The notes: a model not told the origin generated them from the sequence alone. A stretch of 64,000 nt of DNA from Paraburkholderia fungorum (GCF_902833645.1 NZ_CADFGE010000004.1:496001-560000); one strand, 5' to 3'; positions 10,703 through 20,422 are shown, numbered from the stretch's first letter. Translations and numbers: made by a program.

Positions 10703-12088
10703 TTGAATAGTGCACAGCAGCAAGACGGCCTGAAGCGCGGGCTTAAGAATCGCCACATCCAGCTGATCGCGCTGGGCGGGGCAATCGGCACCGGCTTGTT
10801 TCTCGGCTCCGCCAGCGTATTGAAGGCAGCCGGCCCGTCGATGATTCTCGGTTACGCGATCGGCGGCATTATTGCCTTCATGATCATGCGCCAGCTTGGC
10901 GAAATGGTCGCGCAGGAACCGGTTGCCGGTTCGTTCAGCCACTTCGCATACAAGTACTGGGGCGACTTCCCCGGTTTTCTGTCCGGCTGGAATTATTGGG
11001 TGCTGTACGTGCTCGTGAGCATGGCCGAGCTGACCGCGGTCGGCACGTACGTGCATTTCTGGTGGCCAGGGGTGCCCACATGGGTCTCCGCGCTGGTGTG
11101 CTTCGCGGTAATCAACGCGATCAATCTTGCCAACGTCAAAGCGTACGGCGAAACGGAATTCTGGTTTGCGATCATCAAGGTGGTAGCGGTGATCGGCATG
11201 ATCCTGTTCGGCGGCTATCTGCTGATCAGCGGCCACGGTGGCCCGCAAGCGTCGATTACCAATCTCTGGGCCGACGGCGGCTTTTTCCCGCACGGTTTTC
11301 ATGGCCTCTTCATGATGCTCGCAGTCATCATGTTTTCGTTCGGTGGCCTCGAATTGATCGGCATTACGGCGGCTGAAGCGGCCGATCCGCAGAAGAGCAT
11401 TCCGAAGGCGGTGAATCAGGTGATATACCGGATTCTGATTTTCTACATCTGCTCGCTAACGGTGCTGCTCTCGCTGTACCCGTGGAATCAGGTGGCGGCT
11501 GGCGGCAGCCCGTTCGTCATGATCTTCTCGCAGATCGGCTCGACGCTGACCGCGAATGTGCTCAACGTGGTGGTGCTGACTGCGGCGCTGTCGGTGTACA
11601 ACAGCGGCGTGTACGCGAATAGCCGCATGCTCTACGGTCTCGCGGAACAGGGCAACGCACCGCGTGCGCTGATGAAAGTCGACCGGCGCGGCGTGCCGTA
11701 CATGGCGATCGGTTTGTCGGCGCTCGCTACGTTCACCTGCGTGATCATCAACTATCTGATCCCCGCCGAAGCACTCGGTTTGCTGATGGCGCTGGTGGTT
11801 GCCGCGCTCGTGCTGAACTGGGCGCTGATCAGCCTGACGCATCTGAAGTCGCGCAAGGCGATGGTGGCGGCGGGCGAGACGCTCGTGTTCAAGTCGTTAT
11901 GGTTCCCGGTCAGCAACTGGATCTGCCTCGCGTTCATGGCGCTGATCCTCGTGATTCTGGCGATGACGCCGGGCCTCTCGGTTTCGGTGTGGCTCGTGCC
12001 CGCATGGCTCGTTGTGATGTGGGCCGGCTATGTGTTCAAGCGCCGGCGTGCGGCGCTGCATGGCGGCGCGCGGGTGGCCGGGCAGTAA
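10703..12088 (+). CDS. Amino-acid permease of the AroP/PheP/ProY (APC) family
   Basis: About 461 residues with roughly 12 hydrophobic segments. The opening GLKNRHIQLIALGGAIGTGLFLGS and the following AGP and GEMVAQEPVAGSF are hallmark sequences of the proton-coupled amino-acid transporter (AAT) family. It imports an amino acid at the inner membrane; the sequence alone does not settle whether aromatic, proline or GABA. The TTG at 10703 gives the usual family N-terminus (NSAQQQDGLKRGL) behind GGGG; another TTG at 10676 is in frame. Confidence 0.85.
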   Translation: MNSAQQQDGLKRGLKNRHIQLIALGGAIGTGLFLGSASVLKAAGPSMILGYAIGGIIAFMIMRQLGEMVAQEPVAGSFSHFAYKYWGDFPGFLSGWNYWVLYVLVSMAELTAVGTYVHFWWPGVPTWVSALVCFAVINAINLANVKAYGETEFWFAIIKVVAVIGMILFGGYLLISGHGGPQASITNLWADGGFFPHGFHGLFMMLAVIMFSFGGLELIGITAAEAADPQKSIPKAVNQVIYRILIFYICSLTVLLSLYPWNQVAAGGSPFVMIFSQIGSTLTANVLNVVVLTAALSVYNSGVYANSRMLYGLAEQGNAPRALMKVDRRGVPYMAIGLSALATFTCVIINYLIPAEALGLLMALVVAALVLNWALISLTHLKSRKAMVAAGETLVFKSLWFPVSNWICLAFMALILVILAMTPGLSVSVWLVPAWLVVMWAGYVFKRRRAALHGGARVAGQ

Positions 12089-12371
12089 GGCATGCGGGTG
12101 GCGTGAGCGGCGGAGGTTGCGCGCTCACGCCGTTTGCGTTTTCCTTGCGCCGCCGGTCGGCCCGGAACAGGGCGTGCTGTCCCGTTCGAATCCCTTCATC
12201 TCCGCCAGACATGGCGGCCAAACCCCACAAAATCCAGGCTCCACGGGATCCGCGCTGGGTCTGTGTCCTCCTCATCGTACAGCTCATATCTCTGCCGGCT
12301 GTCGATCTCGCCTTGCGACGCTTGTCGCGACAAAACCCACTTTCAAAGGGTAAACGATAGTTTTTGCCTTA
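12089..12371. other. Intergenic region before the pic cluster, no gene seen
   Basis: The stretch between the permease stop and the picB promoter has no convincing reading frame with a ribosome-binding site. The GC drops sharply near 12340, marking the beginning of the promoter region. Confidence 0.5.
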
Positions 12372-12419
12372 TTGACTCAAGGTGAATTGCTGATACCATC
12401 AATTCATCAGCATACTGAT
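12372..12419 (+). promoter_or_regulatory. Predicted picBA promoter with MarR-type operator
   Basis: TTGACT at 12372-12377, a 16-base spacer and TACCAT at 12394-12399 form a plausible sigma-70 promoter. Immediately downstream, over the expected +1, lies ATCAGCATACTGAT (12406-12419), the inverse of the TCAGTATGCTGA element found before picC. An operator here would block initiation, consistent with repression by the MarR protein encoded at 27787-28293. Confidence 0.6.
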
Positions 12420-12438
12420 CAATTATCAAGGCAAGGCG

Positions 12439-12744
12439 ATGACACTCAAATTCGCGGCAAATCTTGACGATCTGAACCCGGACGAGCCTTACGCGGCAAC
12501 GGTCGACAAGGAGCAGATCGCCCTGTACCTCGTAGATGGCGAGGTCTATGCGACGCACAACGTGTGCACGCATCAGTTCGCGCTGCTTAGTGACGGTTTT
12601 CTTGAGGACGGATGCGTTGAATGTCCGCTTCATCAGGGGAAATTCGATGTGAAGACCGGCGCCGCGCTTTGTGCGCCGGTGAGCGCTCCGCTCAGGACTT
12701 ACAAGGTCCACGTGGAAGGCGGTGCGGTGATGGTCGAACTCTGA
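12439..12744 (+). CDS. picB: Rieske [2Fe-2S] ferredoxin component of 6-hydroxypicolinate 3-monooxygenase
   Basis: 101-residue Rieske ferredoxin with the cluster ligands Cys-x-His (VCTHQ, about residue 43) and Cys-x2-His (CPLHQGKFD). It carries electrons from the adjacent FAD reductase to the oxygenase alpha subunit. AAGG precedes the ATG. It is the first gene after the predicted promoter. The picB assignment comes from the cluster: established work on Alcaligenes faecalis JQ135 describes PicB as a four-component 6-hydroxypicolinate monooxygenase. Numbered picB subunit names are not assigned because I cannot map them safely. Confidence 0.8.
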   Translation: MTLKFAANLDDLNPDEPYAATVDKEQIALYLVDGEVYATHNVCTHQFALLSDGFLEDGCVECPLHQGKFDVKTGAALCAPVSAPLRTYKVHVEGGAVMVEL

Positions 12745-12780
12745 GCGCCATACCTTTTTGACTACGCCAGGAATTCGAAA

Positions 12781-14007
12781 GTGGAAACGATTTTGATCGT
12801 CGGCGCCGGACAGGCAGGCGGCCGTGCAGCCGAGACGCTGAGGGCGCATGGCTTCGAGGGGGCGGTCCTGCTCGTCGGCGATGAACAGCATAGGCCGTAC
12901 GAGCGGCCTGCATTGTCAAAGACGGTGCTGACGGCAGCGGACGATAACGAATGCTTCGACGCGTGGCTGCATTCGAGCGACTTCTACGCCACCAGAAAGA
13001 TCGACTGGATCGCAGACGGTGTCGAAAGACTGGATGTGACACACCGCACCGCGATGCTCAGAAGCGGGCGAAGCATCAGCTTCGACAAATGCCTGCTGAC
13101 GACAGGCGGTCGCGCGCGGCACCTGCCCGGCACGGCGGAAAGTCGCCATGTATTCACGTTGCGTACGCTGCCGGATGCGATGCGGGTGCGGCAGCGCATG
13201 ATCGATGCGAGTTCGGTGGCCGTCATTGGCGGCGGCTTCCTTGGGCTTGAGTTCGCAGCAAGCGCAAGGGCGCGCGGAATCGATGTCACCGTGGTTGAAG
13301 CGGGAGAGCAGCTACTGGGCCGCGCGTTGCCGCACGAATTCTCGGAGCGTTTGCGCGCGAAGCACGAACAGAACGGCGTGAAGTTCATGCTGGGCGCAAG
13401 GCTGGTTGGCTCCGTGGAGCATGCGTCGGGGGTAGCGCTGACGTTTGCCGACCATGCACCGCAGCGGTTCGATTTCGTGGTGGTTGCCATTGGGCAGCAG
13501 CCGAATGAGGAGCTCGCCAAAGTGTCCGGTCTGGAGACGGGCAATGGCATACACGTTGATGCGCATTGTCGAACTTCGGGCGCCGCTGTCTATGCCGCAG
13601 GCGATTGTGCAAATTTCCCATTTGGTGCGTCCGGACGACGTCTGCGCCTCGAATCATGGCAGAACGCGCAAGACCAGGCGATCGTTGCCGCGCGCAACAT
13701 GCTGGGGGAGTCGATCGAATATCGGCCAAGCCCCTGGTTCTGGACAGACCAGTATGACTGGAACGTACAGATGCTAGGAATGCTCGACAGCCCAATAGAG
13801 CAATGGATCGAGCGCCGGGTATCGAGCGACAGGGTTCTGCTGATGGGGCTGCGCAACAACGTCATTGTGTATGCACTCGCAGTCAATAACGGCGGCGAAC
13901 TGCGTGCGATTCGCCGTCTCGTTGAGGAGGCGATTCAGGTCGACCCCGAGGCCCTCGCGGACCTGAACGTCAAGTTGCGGCAACTTGAACGAAAAGCTCA
14001 CTCATAA
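12781..14007 (+). CDS. picB: FAD-dependent NAD(P)H:ferredoxin reductase component of the Rieske oxygenase
   Basis: 408-residue flavoprotein reductase. An FAD-binding GxGxxG near the N-terminus (VGAGQAGGRAAETL), ERPALSKTVL, an NAD-binding GGGFLGLEFA (about residue 146) and YAAGDCANFPF place it with BphA4/ThcD-type ferredoxin reductases. It oxidises NADH and feeds the Rieske ferredoxin encoded 36 bases upstream. The start is GTG at 12781 behind AGGA. The C-terminal domain with the WFWTDQYDWN motif is complete. Confidence 0.85.
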   Translation: METILIVGAGQAGGRAAETLRAHGFEGAVLLVGDEQHRPYERPALSKTVLTAADDNECFDAWLHSSDFYATRKIDWIADGVERLDVTHRTAMLRSGRSISFDKCLLTTGGRARHLPGTAESRHVFTLRTLPDAMRVRQRMIDASSVAVIGGGFLGLEFAASARARGIDVTVVEAGEQLLGRALPHEFSERLRAKHEQNGVKFMLGARLVGSVEHASGVALTFADHAPQRFDFVVVAIGQQPNEELAKVSGLETGNGIHVDAHCRTSGAAVYAAGDCANFPFGASGRRLRLESWQNAQDQAIVAARNMLGESIEYRPSPWFWTDQYDWNVQMLGMLDSPIEQWIERRVSSDRVLLMGLRNNVIVYALAVNNGGELRAIRRLVEEAIQVDPEALADLNVKLRQLERKAHS

Positions 14008-14025
14008 CGCATTCAGGAGAGTACT

Positions 14026-15318
14026 TTGTATTCGTCAGAGACGGTAATTGGGCTTGGTACGCCGAGCGTCAAGAATAAGCCCATCGAGCAACTGGTCTGG
14101 CCGGAAGAAGGCCTTCACGCTATTCCAGACTGGGTTTACACGAGCGACGATGTGTACGCTCGCGAGGTTGAACGGATTTTTCAGGGCCGTACCTGGAACT
14201 TCGTTGCGCTGGAGGCCGAAGTGCCCAACAGCGGGGACTACAAGCGCTCGTATGTAGGGCCGACGCCGGTGGTCGTCTCGCGCGCAGAAGATGGTTCCAT
14301 TCACGTGTTTGAAAACCGCTGCGCCCATCGTGGCGCCGAATTCTGTCGCCACACGCGCGGCAACAATGCTGAGTTCGTTTGCCCGTATCACCAGTGGTCT
14401 TATGACCTGAAAGGCAACCTGCAAGGCATTCCGTTCAAACGGGGTGTGAACAAGCTCGGCGGGATGCCGCGCGACTTCCGTAATGAGGAGCACGGTCTCA
14501 AGAAGCTTGCCGTCACGACGCGTAACGGCGTGGTCTTCGCCTCGTTCACGCACGACATGGAGCCGATTGAAGATTACCTCACGCCCGAAATCCTGAAAGA
14601 TTTCGACACCGTCTTCAACGGCAAGAAGCTGCGCATCCTCGGGTTTTACAAGAATGAGCTGCCTTGCAACTGGAAGATGTACCACGAGAATCTGAAGGAC
14701 CCCTACCACGCAACGCTGCTGCATTCCTTCCTGGTGGTGTTCGGCTTGCTGGTTGCAGGAAACCGCTCGGCGATGGTGGCCGACAGTAAATACGGCGTAC
14801 ACGGCACGATGGCGTCGGCCAAAAGCGATTCACTCTATGCAACGGTGGACGCCGACAAGAAAAAAGAAATGCGCTCGTTCCATGAAGGTATGGTCCTCAA
14901 GGATGAGCGGTTCCTGGAGTACGTCAAGGAGTTTGACTCCGAATGGTCGGTGACGATGCAGACGATCTGGCCGAATCTGATCGTCCAGCGTGAAATGAAT
15001 ACTTTGGGTGTGCGGCATATTGTTCCGAATGGTCCAAACAGCATGGTGATGCTGTGGACGATGTTCGGCTACGAAGACGATACAGAAGAGACCACGCGTC
15101 ATCGGCTGCGCCAGGGCAACCTGATGGGACCCGCTGGATTCCTCGGTCTCGAGGACAACGAAGCCATGAAGTTTGTGCAGGAGGGCGTGCGTCGCTCGGT
15201 AACCGATCGCAGCGTGCTCAAACTCGACAGTGAAAAAACTGGAACCGCGGACAATCTGATTTCGGAAGCTGCAATTCGCGCGATGTACAAACACTACCGT
15301 GAAGTGATGGGGTTTTAA
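14026..15318 (+). CDS. picB: Rieske oxygenase alpha subunit (6-hydroxypicolinate 3-monooxygenase, probable)
   Basis: 430-residue aromatic-ring-hydroxylating oxygenase large subunit. The Rieske centre is CAHR...CPYHQW (about residues 99-121). The mononuclear iron site is visible as NLKDPYHATLLH, with the H-x4-H pair near residue 225. It would hydroxylate the pyridine ring using electrons from the two upstream components. The start is TTG at 14026, 6 bases after AGGAGA. In a pyridine pathway it takes the place that the flavin monooxygenase NicC has in nicotinate clusters, which points to picolinate instead of nicotinate. Confidence 0.82.
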   Translation: MYSSETVIGLGTPSVKNKPIEQLVWPEEGLHAIPDWVYTSDDVYAREVERIFQGRTWNFVALEAEVPNSGDYKRSYVGPTPVVVSRAEDGSIHVFENRCAHRGAEFCRHTRGNNAEFVCPYHQWSYDLKGNLQGIPFKRGVNKLGGMPRDFRNEEHGLKKLAVTTRNGVVFASFTHDMEPIEDYLTPEILKDFDTVFNGKKLRILGFYKNELPCNWKMYHENLKDPYHATLLHSFLVVFGLLVAGNRSAMVADSKYGVHGTMASAKSDSLYATVDADKKKEMRSFHEGMVLKDERFLEYVKEFDSEWSVTMQTIWPNLIVQREMNTLGVRHIVPNGPNSMVMLWTMFGYEDDTEETTRHRLRQGNLMGPAGFLGLEDNEAMKFVQEGVRRSVTDRSVLKLDSEKTGTADNLISEAAIRAMYKHYREVMGF

Positions 15319-15828
15319 ATGCTGCCAGGATTCGAAAAGAAACCAGTTGCACACGACAAGGCACTTGCGGCGCGCGCAGCCGTGGAAGATTTCCATGCCG
15401 AATATTGTGCGGTGCTCGACGGGGGCGACGTCGAGCGGTGGCCAGACTTTTTTACGGAGAACTGTCTTTACCGGGTGACCGAGTACGAAAATGCCGCGCT
15501 CGGGTTTCCGGTCGGTCTGGTCTACGCTGAAGGTCGGGACATGCTGCGCGACCGCGCAGTCGCTATCTCCAGAACGCAGATGTTCGCGCCGCGACAAATG
15601 CTGCATTTCGTCACCAACGTTCGGATTCTTGACGCGACAGACGAAGAAATCATTGCTCAGAGTAACTACATGTTGATGCAGACCCTGGTCGAAGGCGCGA
15701 CCTGTCTGCATCAGGCCGGTCGGCTTTTCGACCGCTTTGCTCGAAAGGGCAATGAGCTGCTTCTGAAGGAGCGGCAGGCTATTTATGACACGGCGATGAT
15801 TGCGAACGATCTGGCCTATCCTGTTTGA
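15319..15828 (+). CDS. picB: Rieske oxygenase beta subunit
   Basis: 169-residue small subunit with the NTF2-like fold of ring-hydroxylating dioxygenase beta chains: VEDFHAEYCAVLDGGDVERWPDFFTE near the N-terminus and LNDLAYPV-like ending NDLAYPV. It has a structural role in the alpha-beta oxygenase. Its ATG directly follows the alpha subunit TAA (TAAATG), so the two are coupled. Confidence 0.82.
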   Translation: MLPGFEKKPVAHDKALAARAAVEDFHAEYCAVLDGGDVERWPDFFTENCLYRVTEYENAALGFPVGLVYAEGRDMLRDRAVAISRTQMFAPRQMLHFVTNVRILDATDEEIIAQSNYMLMQTLVEGATCLHQAGRLFDRFARKGNELLLKERQAIYDTAMIANDLAYPV

Positions 15829-15878
15829 AGGCGTGATCAGAGAATGTTAATGGCGGGCTACAAACCAGGGGAATGCCG

Positions 15879-18284
15879 ATGAGCCACACTGAACCGACGG
15901 AAGCGCCCATCGAAAGTGGCGGCGTCGGCGCCCGCGTGAGGCGTCGCGAAGATGAGCGCCATTTGCATGGCAAGGGAAAATTCGTTGCCGACTATACGTT
16001 TCCTGATTTGCAGGAAGTGGCGTTCTTGCGCAGCCCACTTGCGCATGCGCGCATCGAGCGCATCGGCAAGCCCGAACGCTTCGCCGATCAGGTCATTGTG
16101 CGGGAAGACATGCAGACGGCGACAGACATCGTGGCTGATTCCAGCTTGCCGACCTACAAGTCTTCATCGCACCCGCCGCTCGCCTTTGGGAAAGTCCGCT
16201 TTGTCGGCGAACCCGTGGCGATGTGTTTCGCGAGTTCCCGCGCCGAGGCCGAGGACATCGCGGAGGAAGTCGAGCTGGATCTGGAGGAACTGCCTGCGTT
16301 GGCGAGTGCATTCGCGGCACGCGAGCGCACAGACGTGCGGGTGCATGATCACTGGACAGACAATCTCTTCCTCGATCTGAAGGCGGATGTCAATTTCGAC
16401 GAGCGCTCTAAAAATGCACCCGTCGTCGTCAGGCAAAAGGTCGACCTGGCCCGTCAGTGCATGGTCCCAATGGAAGGCAAGGCCGTACTGGCCTACTGGG
16501 ACCACACGCAGGCGCAACTGGTCGTCATTACGTCGACCCAGGTCCCGCACATGATCCGTACGGTGCTTGCGCAATGCCTTGGCATTGACCATGCTCAGGT
16601 GCGCGTCATTTCGCCTGATGTGGGCGGTGCATTCGGCTACAAATGTGTGCTTCAACAGGAAGAGCTTTGCATTGCGTGGCTTGCTCTCACCTACAAACGT
16701 CCGTTTCGCTTTATCGAAGACCGTCGTGAGCATTTGATCGCGGGTGCGAATACGCGCCAGCACCACTATGAACTTACCGCGTATGCGGACAACAACGGAC
16801 GGCTCCTGGCGCTGGACTGCAACCTGTTGATTGACGGCGGCGCCTATTCCGCGTGGCCTTTTACGATTGGGCTGGAAACAGGGCAGGCGTTGGGTAACCT
16901 GCCTGGCCCCTACGATTTCAGCGGATACCGCTGCCGTACCCAGTGCGCGGCAACCAATAAGCCCGGTTTCCTCCCGTATCGTGGCGTGGCACGCACCGGC
17001 GTCTGTTTCGCGATCGAACTGACGATGGACGCCATTGCGCGGGCAGTCGGCCGCGAAGCGTGGGAGGTTCGCTACGACAATCTGATTCGCGGGGCCGACA
17101 TGCCCTATACGAACGTTGTCAAGAAGCACTACGACAGCGGCGACTTCCAGGAGAGTCTGAAGCGGGCCGCTGAACAGCTTGACGTTGCCAGGTGGCGTCG
17201 TCGCCAGAAAGAGGGCGAGCCAGACGGCAGGCTGATCGGTATCGGCTTCGCGACATTCACGGAGCAATCGGCACACGGCACGGCAGTGTTCGCGTCGTGG
17301 GGCTTGCCGGTCGTTCCAGGCTACGACCTGGCAACGGTTCGGATCACAGCGGATGGTGGCCTGGAAGTTCGTGCCGGAATCCATTCCCATGGCCAAGGGA
17401 TGGAAACGACGTTGGCGCAGATCGCAAATGAAGTGCTGGGCGTTCCGATTCAGAAGATCAAGGTCGTGCACGGCGATACCGCTCTCACCCCGTACTCCAC
17501 GGGTACCTACGCCTCTCGCAGCATTGTCATGGCAGGTGGTGCAGTCGCGGCAACATGCCGTGAACTGCTACCGCGACTGATCAAAATTGGCGCGCATATC
17601 CTGGGTGAACCGGAAGACGCGGTCCGCTACGAGGCTGGCGAGGTGGTAGGCACAACGGGGCGAGTTTCCCTCGCTGAGATCGGTCACGCGTGGTATTTGC
17701 GGCCCGAACGCTTACCCCCGGGCGTGGATCTTACCGGGCTTGAAGCAACGCAGGGTTTCAAGCCGAAGGTCGATACCGGCGCATTCAGCTACGCGACGCA
17801 TGCGGCCGCCGTGGCGGTTGATACGAAAACGGGCCACGTCGACATCCTGGACTACGTCATCGTTGAAGACTGCGGGCGAATGATCAACCCGATGGTCGTC
17901 GAAGGCCAGACCATCGGCGGCACGGCACAGGGTATCGGCACCGCGTTCTATGAAGAAACGCTATACGACGATAACGCCCAGCCGCTCACGTCCACGCTAG
18001 CGGACTACATGTTGCCCGGGCCGACGGAATTGCCGCCCTTGACCATCATTCACATGGAAACGCCGTCGCCGTATACGGAATTCGGCGCGAAAGGTGTGGG
18101 CGAAGGTGGCGCGATCGCACCCCCCGCCGCGCTTTTCAATGCGGTGAACGATGCGCTTGGTCCGATTGGAGCACTTGTCAGCGAGACGCCTCTCACGCCG
18201 CGACGGCTGCTTGCCGCGATTGAGGCGGCCAAAACGGCCTCGCACAGCAAAGCAGAAGCAGAACATGCTCACGAGGTGATTTGA
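15879..18284 (+). CDS. picA: Molybdopterin-binding large subunit of picolinate 6-hydroxylase/dehydrogenase
   Basis: About 801 residues, the full length of a xanthine-dehydrogenase-family large chain (CoxL/QorL type). Landmarks are GVGARVRRREDERHLHGKG near the start, VTSTQVPHMIR, SPDVGGAFGYK, YRGVARTGVCFAIE and the C-terminal TEFGAKGVGEGGAI, where Glu is the usual catalytic base. It inserts a water-derived hydroxyl next to the ring nitrogen, here probably picolinate to 6-hydroxypicolinate. The ATG at 15879 is 6 bases after AGGGGA; an ATG two codons earlier is also in frame. The stop overlaps the next start. Confidence 0.85.
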   Translation: MSHTEPTEAPIESGGVGARVRRREDERHLHGKGKFVADYTFPDLQEVAFLRSPLAHARIERIGKPERFADQVIVREDMQTATDIVADSSLPTYKSSSHPPLAFGKVRFVGEPVAMCFASSRAEAEDIAEEVELDLEELPALASAFAARERTDVRVHDHWTDNLFLDLKADVNFDERSKNAPVVVRQKVDLARQCMVPMEGKAVLAYWDHTQAQLVVITSTQVPHMIRTVLAQCLGIDHAQVRVISPDVGGAFGYKCVLQQEELCIAWLALTYKRPFRFIEDRREHLIAGANTRQHHYELTAYADNNGRLLALDCNLLIDGGAYSAWPFTIGLETGQALGNLPGPYDFSGYRCRTQCAATNKPGFLPYRGVARTGVCFAIELTMDAIARAVGREAWEVRYDNLIRGADMPYTNVVKKHYDSGDFQESLKRAAEQLDVARWRRRQKEGEPDGRLIGIGFATFTEQSAHGTAVFASWGLPVVPGYDLATVRITADGGLEVRAGIHSHGQGMETTLAQIANEVLGVPIQKIKVVHGDTALTPYSTGTYASRSIVMAGGAVAATCRELLPRLIKIGAHILGEPEDAVRYEAGEVVGTTGRVSLAEIGHAWYLRPERLPPGVDLTGLEATQGFKPKVDTGAFSYATHAAAVAVDTKTGHVDILDYVIVEDCGRMINPMVVEGQTIGGTAQGIGTAFYEETLYDDNAQPLTSTLADYMLPGPTELPPLTIIHMETPSPYTEFGAKGVGEGGAIAPPAALFNAVNDALGPIGALVSETPLTPRRLLAAIEAAKTASHSKAEAEHAHEVI

Positions 18285-19123
18285 TGAAGGCTGCTGCTTT
18301 TGAATACGTACGCGCCGCGACATTGGCCGACGCGTTACGTGAATTCAGTGATTCGGCGACGGGCGTGAAACCGATCGCCGGCAGCCAGTCGATGGGGCCG
18401 ATGCTCAATCTCCGTCTGGCGAGGCCATCGCGCGTGATCGATGTGTCACATGTCGACGAATTGCGCAGCGTCACTGTCCTAGGTGATGTGGTTCGTGTGG
18501 GCGCGGCGATTACGCACGCGGAAATCGAGGACGGAAAGTACGAGCCTTTGCGTAACGGATTTATGCAGTATGTCGCTTCGGGTATTGCGTACCGGGCGAT
18601 TCGCAACAGAGGAACCATAGGCGGCAGTCTGGCGCATGCCGACCCCGCGGCCGACTGGCCGCTGGCGCTTTCGGCCCTTGATGCCCGGCTCGAGCTCGCG
18701 AAGGCGGGCAGTACGCGTCAAGTCCGCGCCAGTGAGTTCATGCTGGGTGCCTTTACAACGCTGCTTGAAGACGGCGAGATTATCTCAGCGGTTCTGTTGC
18801 CGAAAATCGGTGGCACTCTGCGTTGGGGCTATTACAAGCTTTGCCGTAAGACTGGCGAGTTCGCCCACGCAAGCGCGGCTGCGGCGTTTGACGCGCAAAC
18901 CGGCCTGGCACGCGTAGTCCTTGGCGCGCTCGATGGGCCGCCGACCGCACTGGACTCGCTTGCGCAGTCAATCGCGCAGCAAGGCCCAAGTGCCGCCACA
19001 GCGGAGGCGATTGCGGCAGGTGTAGCGAACGCGATGCCGAATGCGGACGCCATCGACCGCTCCATGCATGCCGCCACGGTTGAGCGCTGTCTTGCACAAA
19101 CCTTCGGTTCATCCGCGCGGTAA
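18284..19123 (+). CDS. picA: FAD-binding medium subunit of picolinate 6-hydroxylase/dehydrogenase
   Basis: 279-residue CoxM/XdhB-type flavoprotein. KPIAGSQSMGPMLNLRLARP (about residues 30-49) and IRNRGTIGGSLAHADPAADWP (from about 106) are the two FAD-binding loops of the family. It moves electrons from the Fe-S subunit to its acceptor. The ATG overlaps the large-subunit TGA (TGATG) with GAGG upstream. Confidence 0.87.
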   Translation: MKAAAFEYVRAATLADALREFSDSATGVKPIAGSQSMGPMLNLRLARPSRVIDVSHVDELRSVTVLGDVVRVGAAITHAEIEDGKYEPLRNGFMQYVASGIAYRAIRNRGTIGGSLAHADPAADWPLALSALDARLELAKAGSTRQVRASEFMLGAFTTLLEDGEIISAVLLPKIGGTLRWGYYKLCRKTGEFAHASAAAAFDAQTGLARVVLGALDGPPTALDSLAQSIAQQGPSAATAEAIAAGVANAMPNADAIDRSMHAATVERCLAQTFGSSAR

Positions 19124-19142
19124 CGCGTTAACGGGAATTTCC

Positions 19143-20354
19143 ATGTCTGTCATTGAACTCACTATCAACGACCGGGCGATACGCGGCGAGGTCGCACCGC
19201 GCACGCATCTGGGCGATTTCCTGCGCGATAGCCAGAATCTGACCGGCACCCACCTGGGGTGCGAGCACGGAGTGTGCGGCGCGTGCACCGTCCTTATCGA
19301 CGGCGAACCGGTGCGTTCCTGCATTACTTTCGCGGTTGCTTGCGACCACCAGAAGGTGCGTACGATCGAAGGGTTCGACGACGATGAACTGATGAAGCGC
19401 ATCCGTCGATCTTTCTCGGTGCATCACGGCCTGCAGTGCGGCTACTGTACGCCGGGCATGCTCATTACGGCACGCGATATCGTGCGTCGTTTCCCCGACG
19501 CTGATGAGTCGCGCATTCGTCTCGAGTTGTCGGGAAATCTGTGCCGCTGTACCGGCTACATGGGCATCGTCAACGCGATCAAAGCGGTACTCGGCGACCT
19601 GAAAGACAATCCGATCGCTGACGCTCCCACCGTTCCCACGGCTCCAGTTCGACAGACGGCGGCGCAGGAAACCGGTGCATTCCAGACATTTGCAGCAGTG
19701 GCGGCTGTCCCGTCGATTGCCCCGGAACGCGCGCCGCAAGAGGCGAGCGCGGCATCGCCGGTTTCTGCTGCCCAGCCGGCGGGTGAGCGCAAAGGCTGGA
19801 CGGCAATTGATGACAGTTTCGTCGTGCCATTTCCGCTTGAGCGGGTCTGGAGTTTTATGGGAGACCTTCCCTCCGTCACCGGTTGTCTGCCAGGGGCGGA
19901 ACTGATCGAGCACGATGCCGAAAAAGTGAAAGGCAAGATCGCCATCAAATTTGGGCCGATGTCGGCGAATTTTGCCGGTGCTGCACGTCTTGAACGTGAT
20001 GACACGGCGCATCGGGCCGTGATGCGTGGAGCGGGCCAGGACAACATCAGCCGCTCGAAAGCGAGTGGCGACGTGACTTACGCGTTGAGTGATGAAGCGA
20101 ACGGGACGCAGACGCGAGTGGCGGTCACGCTCGAATACATGTTGCAAGGACCGCTCGCGCAATTTTCGCGTTCCGGGCTTGTTAAAGATTTTGTTCGACG
20201 GATGATTGCTGACTTCGGTATGCGAATTACCGCGCAGTTGGGCGGTGCGGACGCGCCGGACTCCGCAGCGTTGCAGTCCCGATTCAACGTCGGCAGTCTG
20301 GTGTGGAGTGTCCTGTGGGGCCGCATAAAACGGCTCTTTGGCAGAGGCGAATAA
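19143..20354 (+). CDS. picA: [2Fe-2S] subunit of the molybdenum hydroxylase fused to a CoxG/SRPBCC domain
   Basis: 403 residues with two parts. Residues about 1-160 are a complete xanthine-oxidase-family Fe-S subunit: CEHGVCGACTVLIDG binds the plant-type cluster, and CGYCTPG...CRCTGY the helical-domain cluster. After an Ala/Pro linker (about 165-215) comes a CoxG-like SRPBCC domain (SFVVPFPLERVWSFMGDLPSVTGCLPGAE). The tail SLVWSVLWGRIKRLFGRGE could be an amphipathic or membrane-contact helix. CoxG normally recruits CO dehydrogenase to the membrane, so the fusion may tether the hydroxylase. It ends the first transcription block; 100 bases follow before picC. Confidence 0.85.
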   Translation: MSVIELTINDRAIRGEVAPRTHLGDFLRDSQNLTGTHLGCEHGVCGACTVLIDGEPVRSCITFAVACDHQKVRTIEGFDDDELMKRIRRSFSVHHGLQCGYCTPGMLITARDIVRRFPDADESRIRLELSGNLCRCTGYMGIVNAIKAVLGDLKDNPIADAPTVPTAPVRQTAAQETGAFQTFAAVAAVPSIAPERAPQEASAASPVSAAQPAGERKGWTAIDDSFVVPFPLERVWSFMGDLPSVTGCLPGAELIEHDAEKVKGKIAIKFGPMSANFAGAARLERDDTAHRAVMRGAGQDNISRSKASGDVTYALSDEANGTQTRVAVTLEYMLQGPLAQFSRSGLVKDFVRRMIADFGMRITAQLGGADAPDSAALQSRFNVGSLVWSVLWGRIKRLFGRGE

Positions 20355-20422
20355 ATGCTGTTACAGCGATAGCAGAAGACGGGGGCGTAGCGTGTCAAGC
20401 ACGCCGTCTAGTGTTCTTATTG

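Noticed and set aside
16164-17471. 435-codon minus-strand frame inside the molybdenum large subunit
   Set aside because: Antisense to a well-conserved enzyme with no recognisable protein motif.
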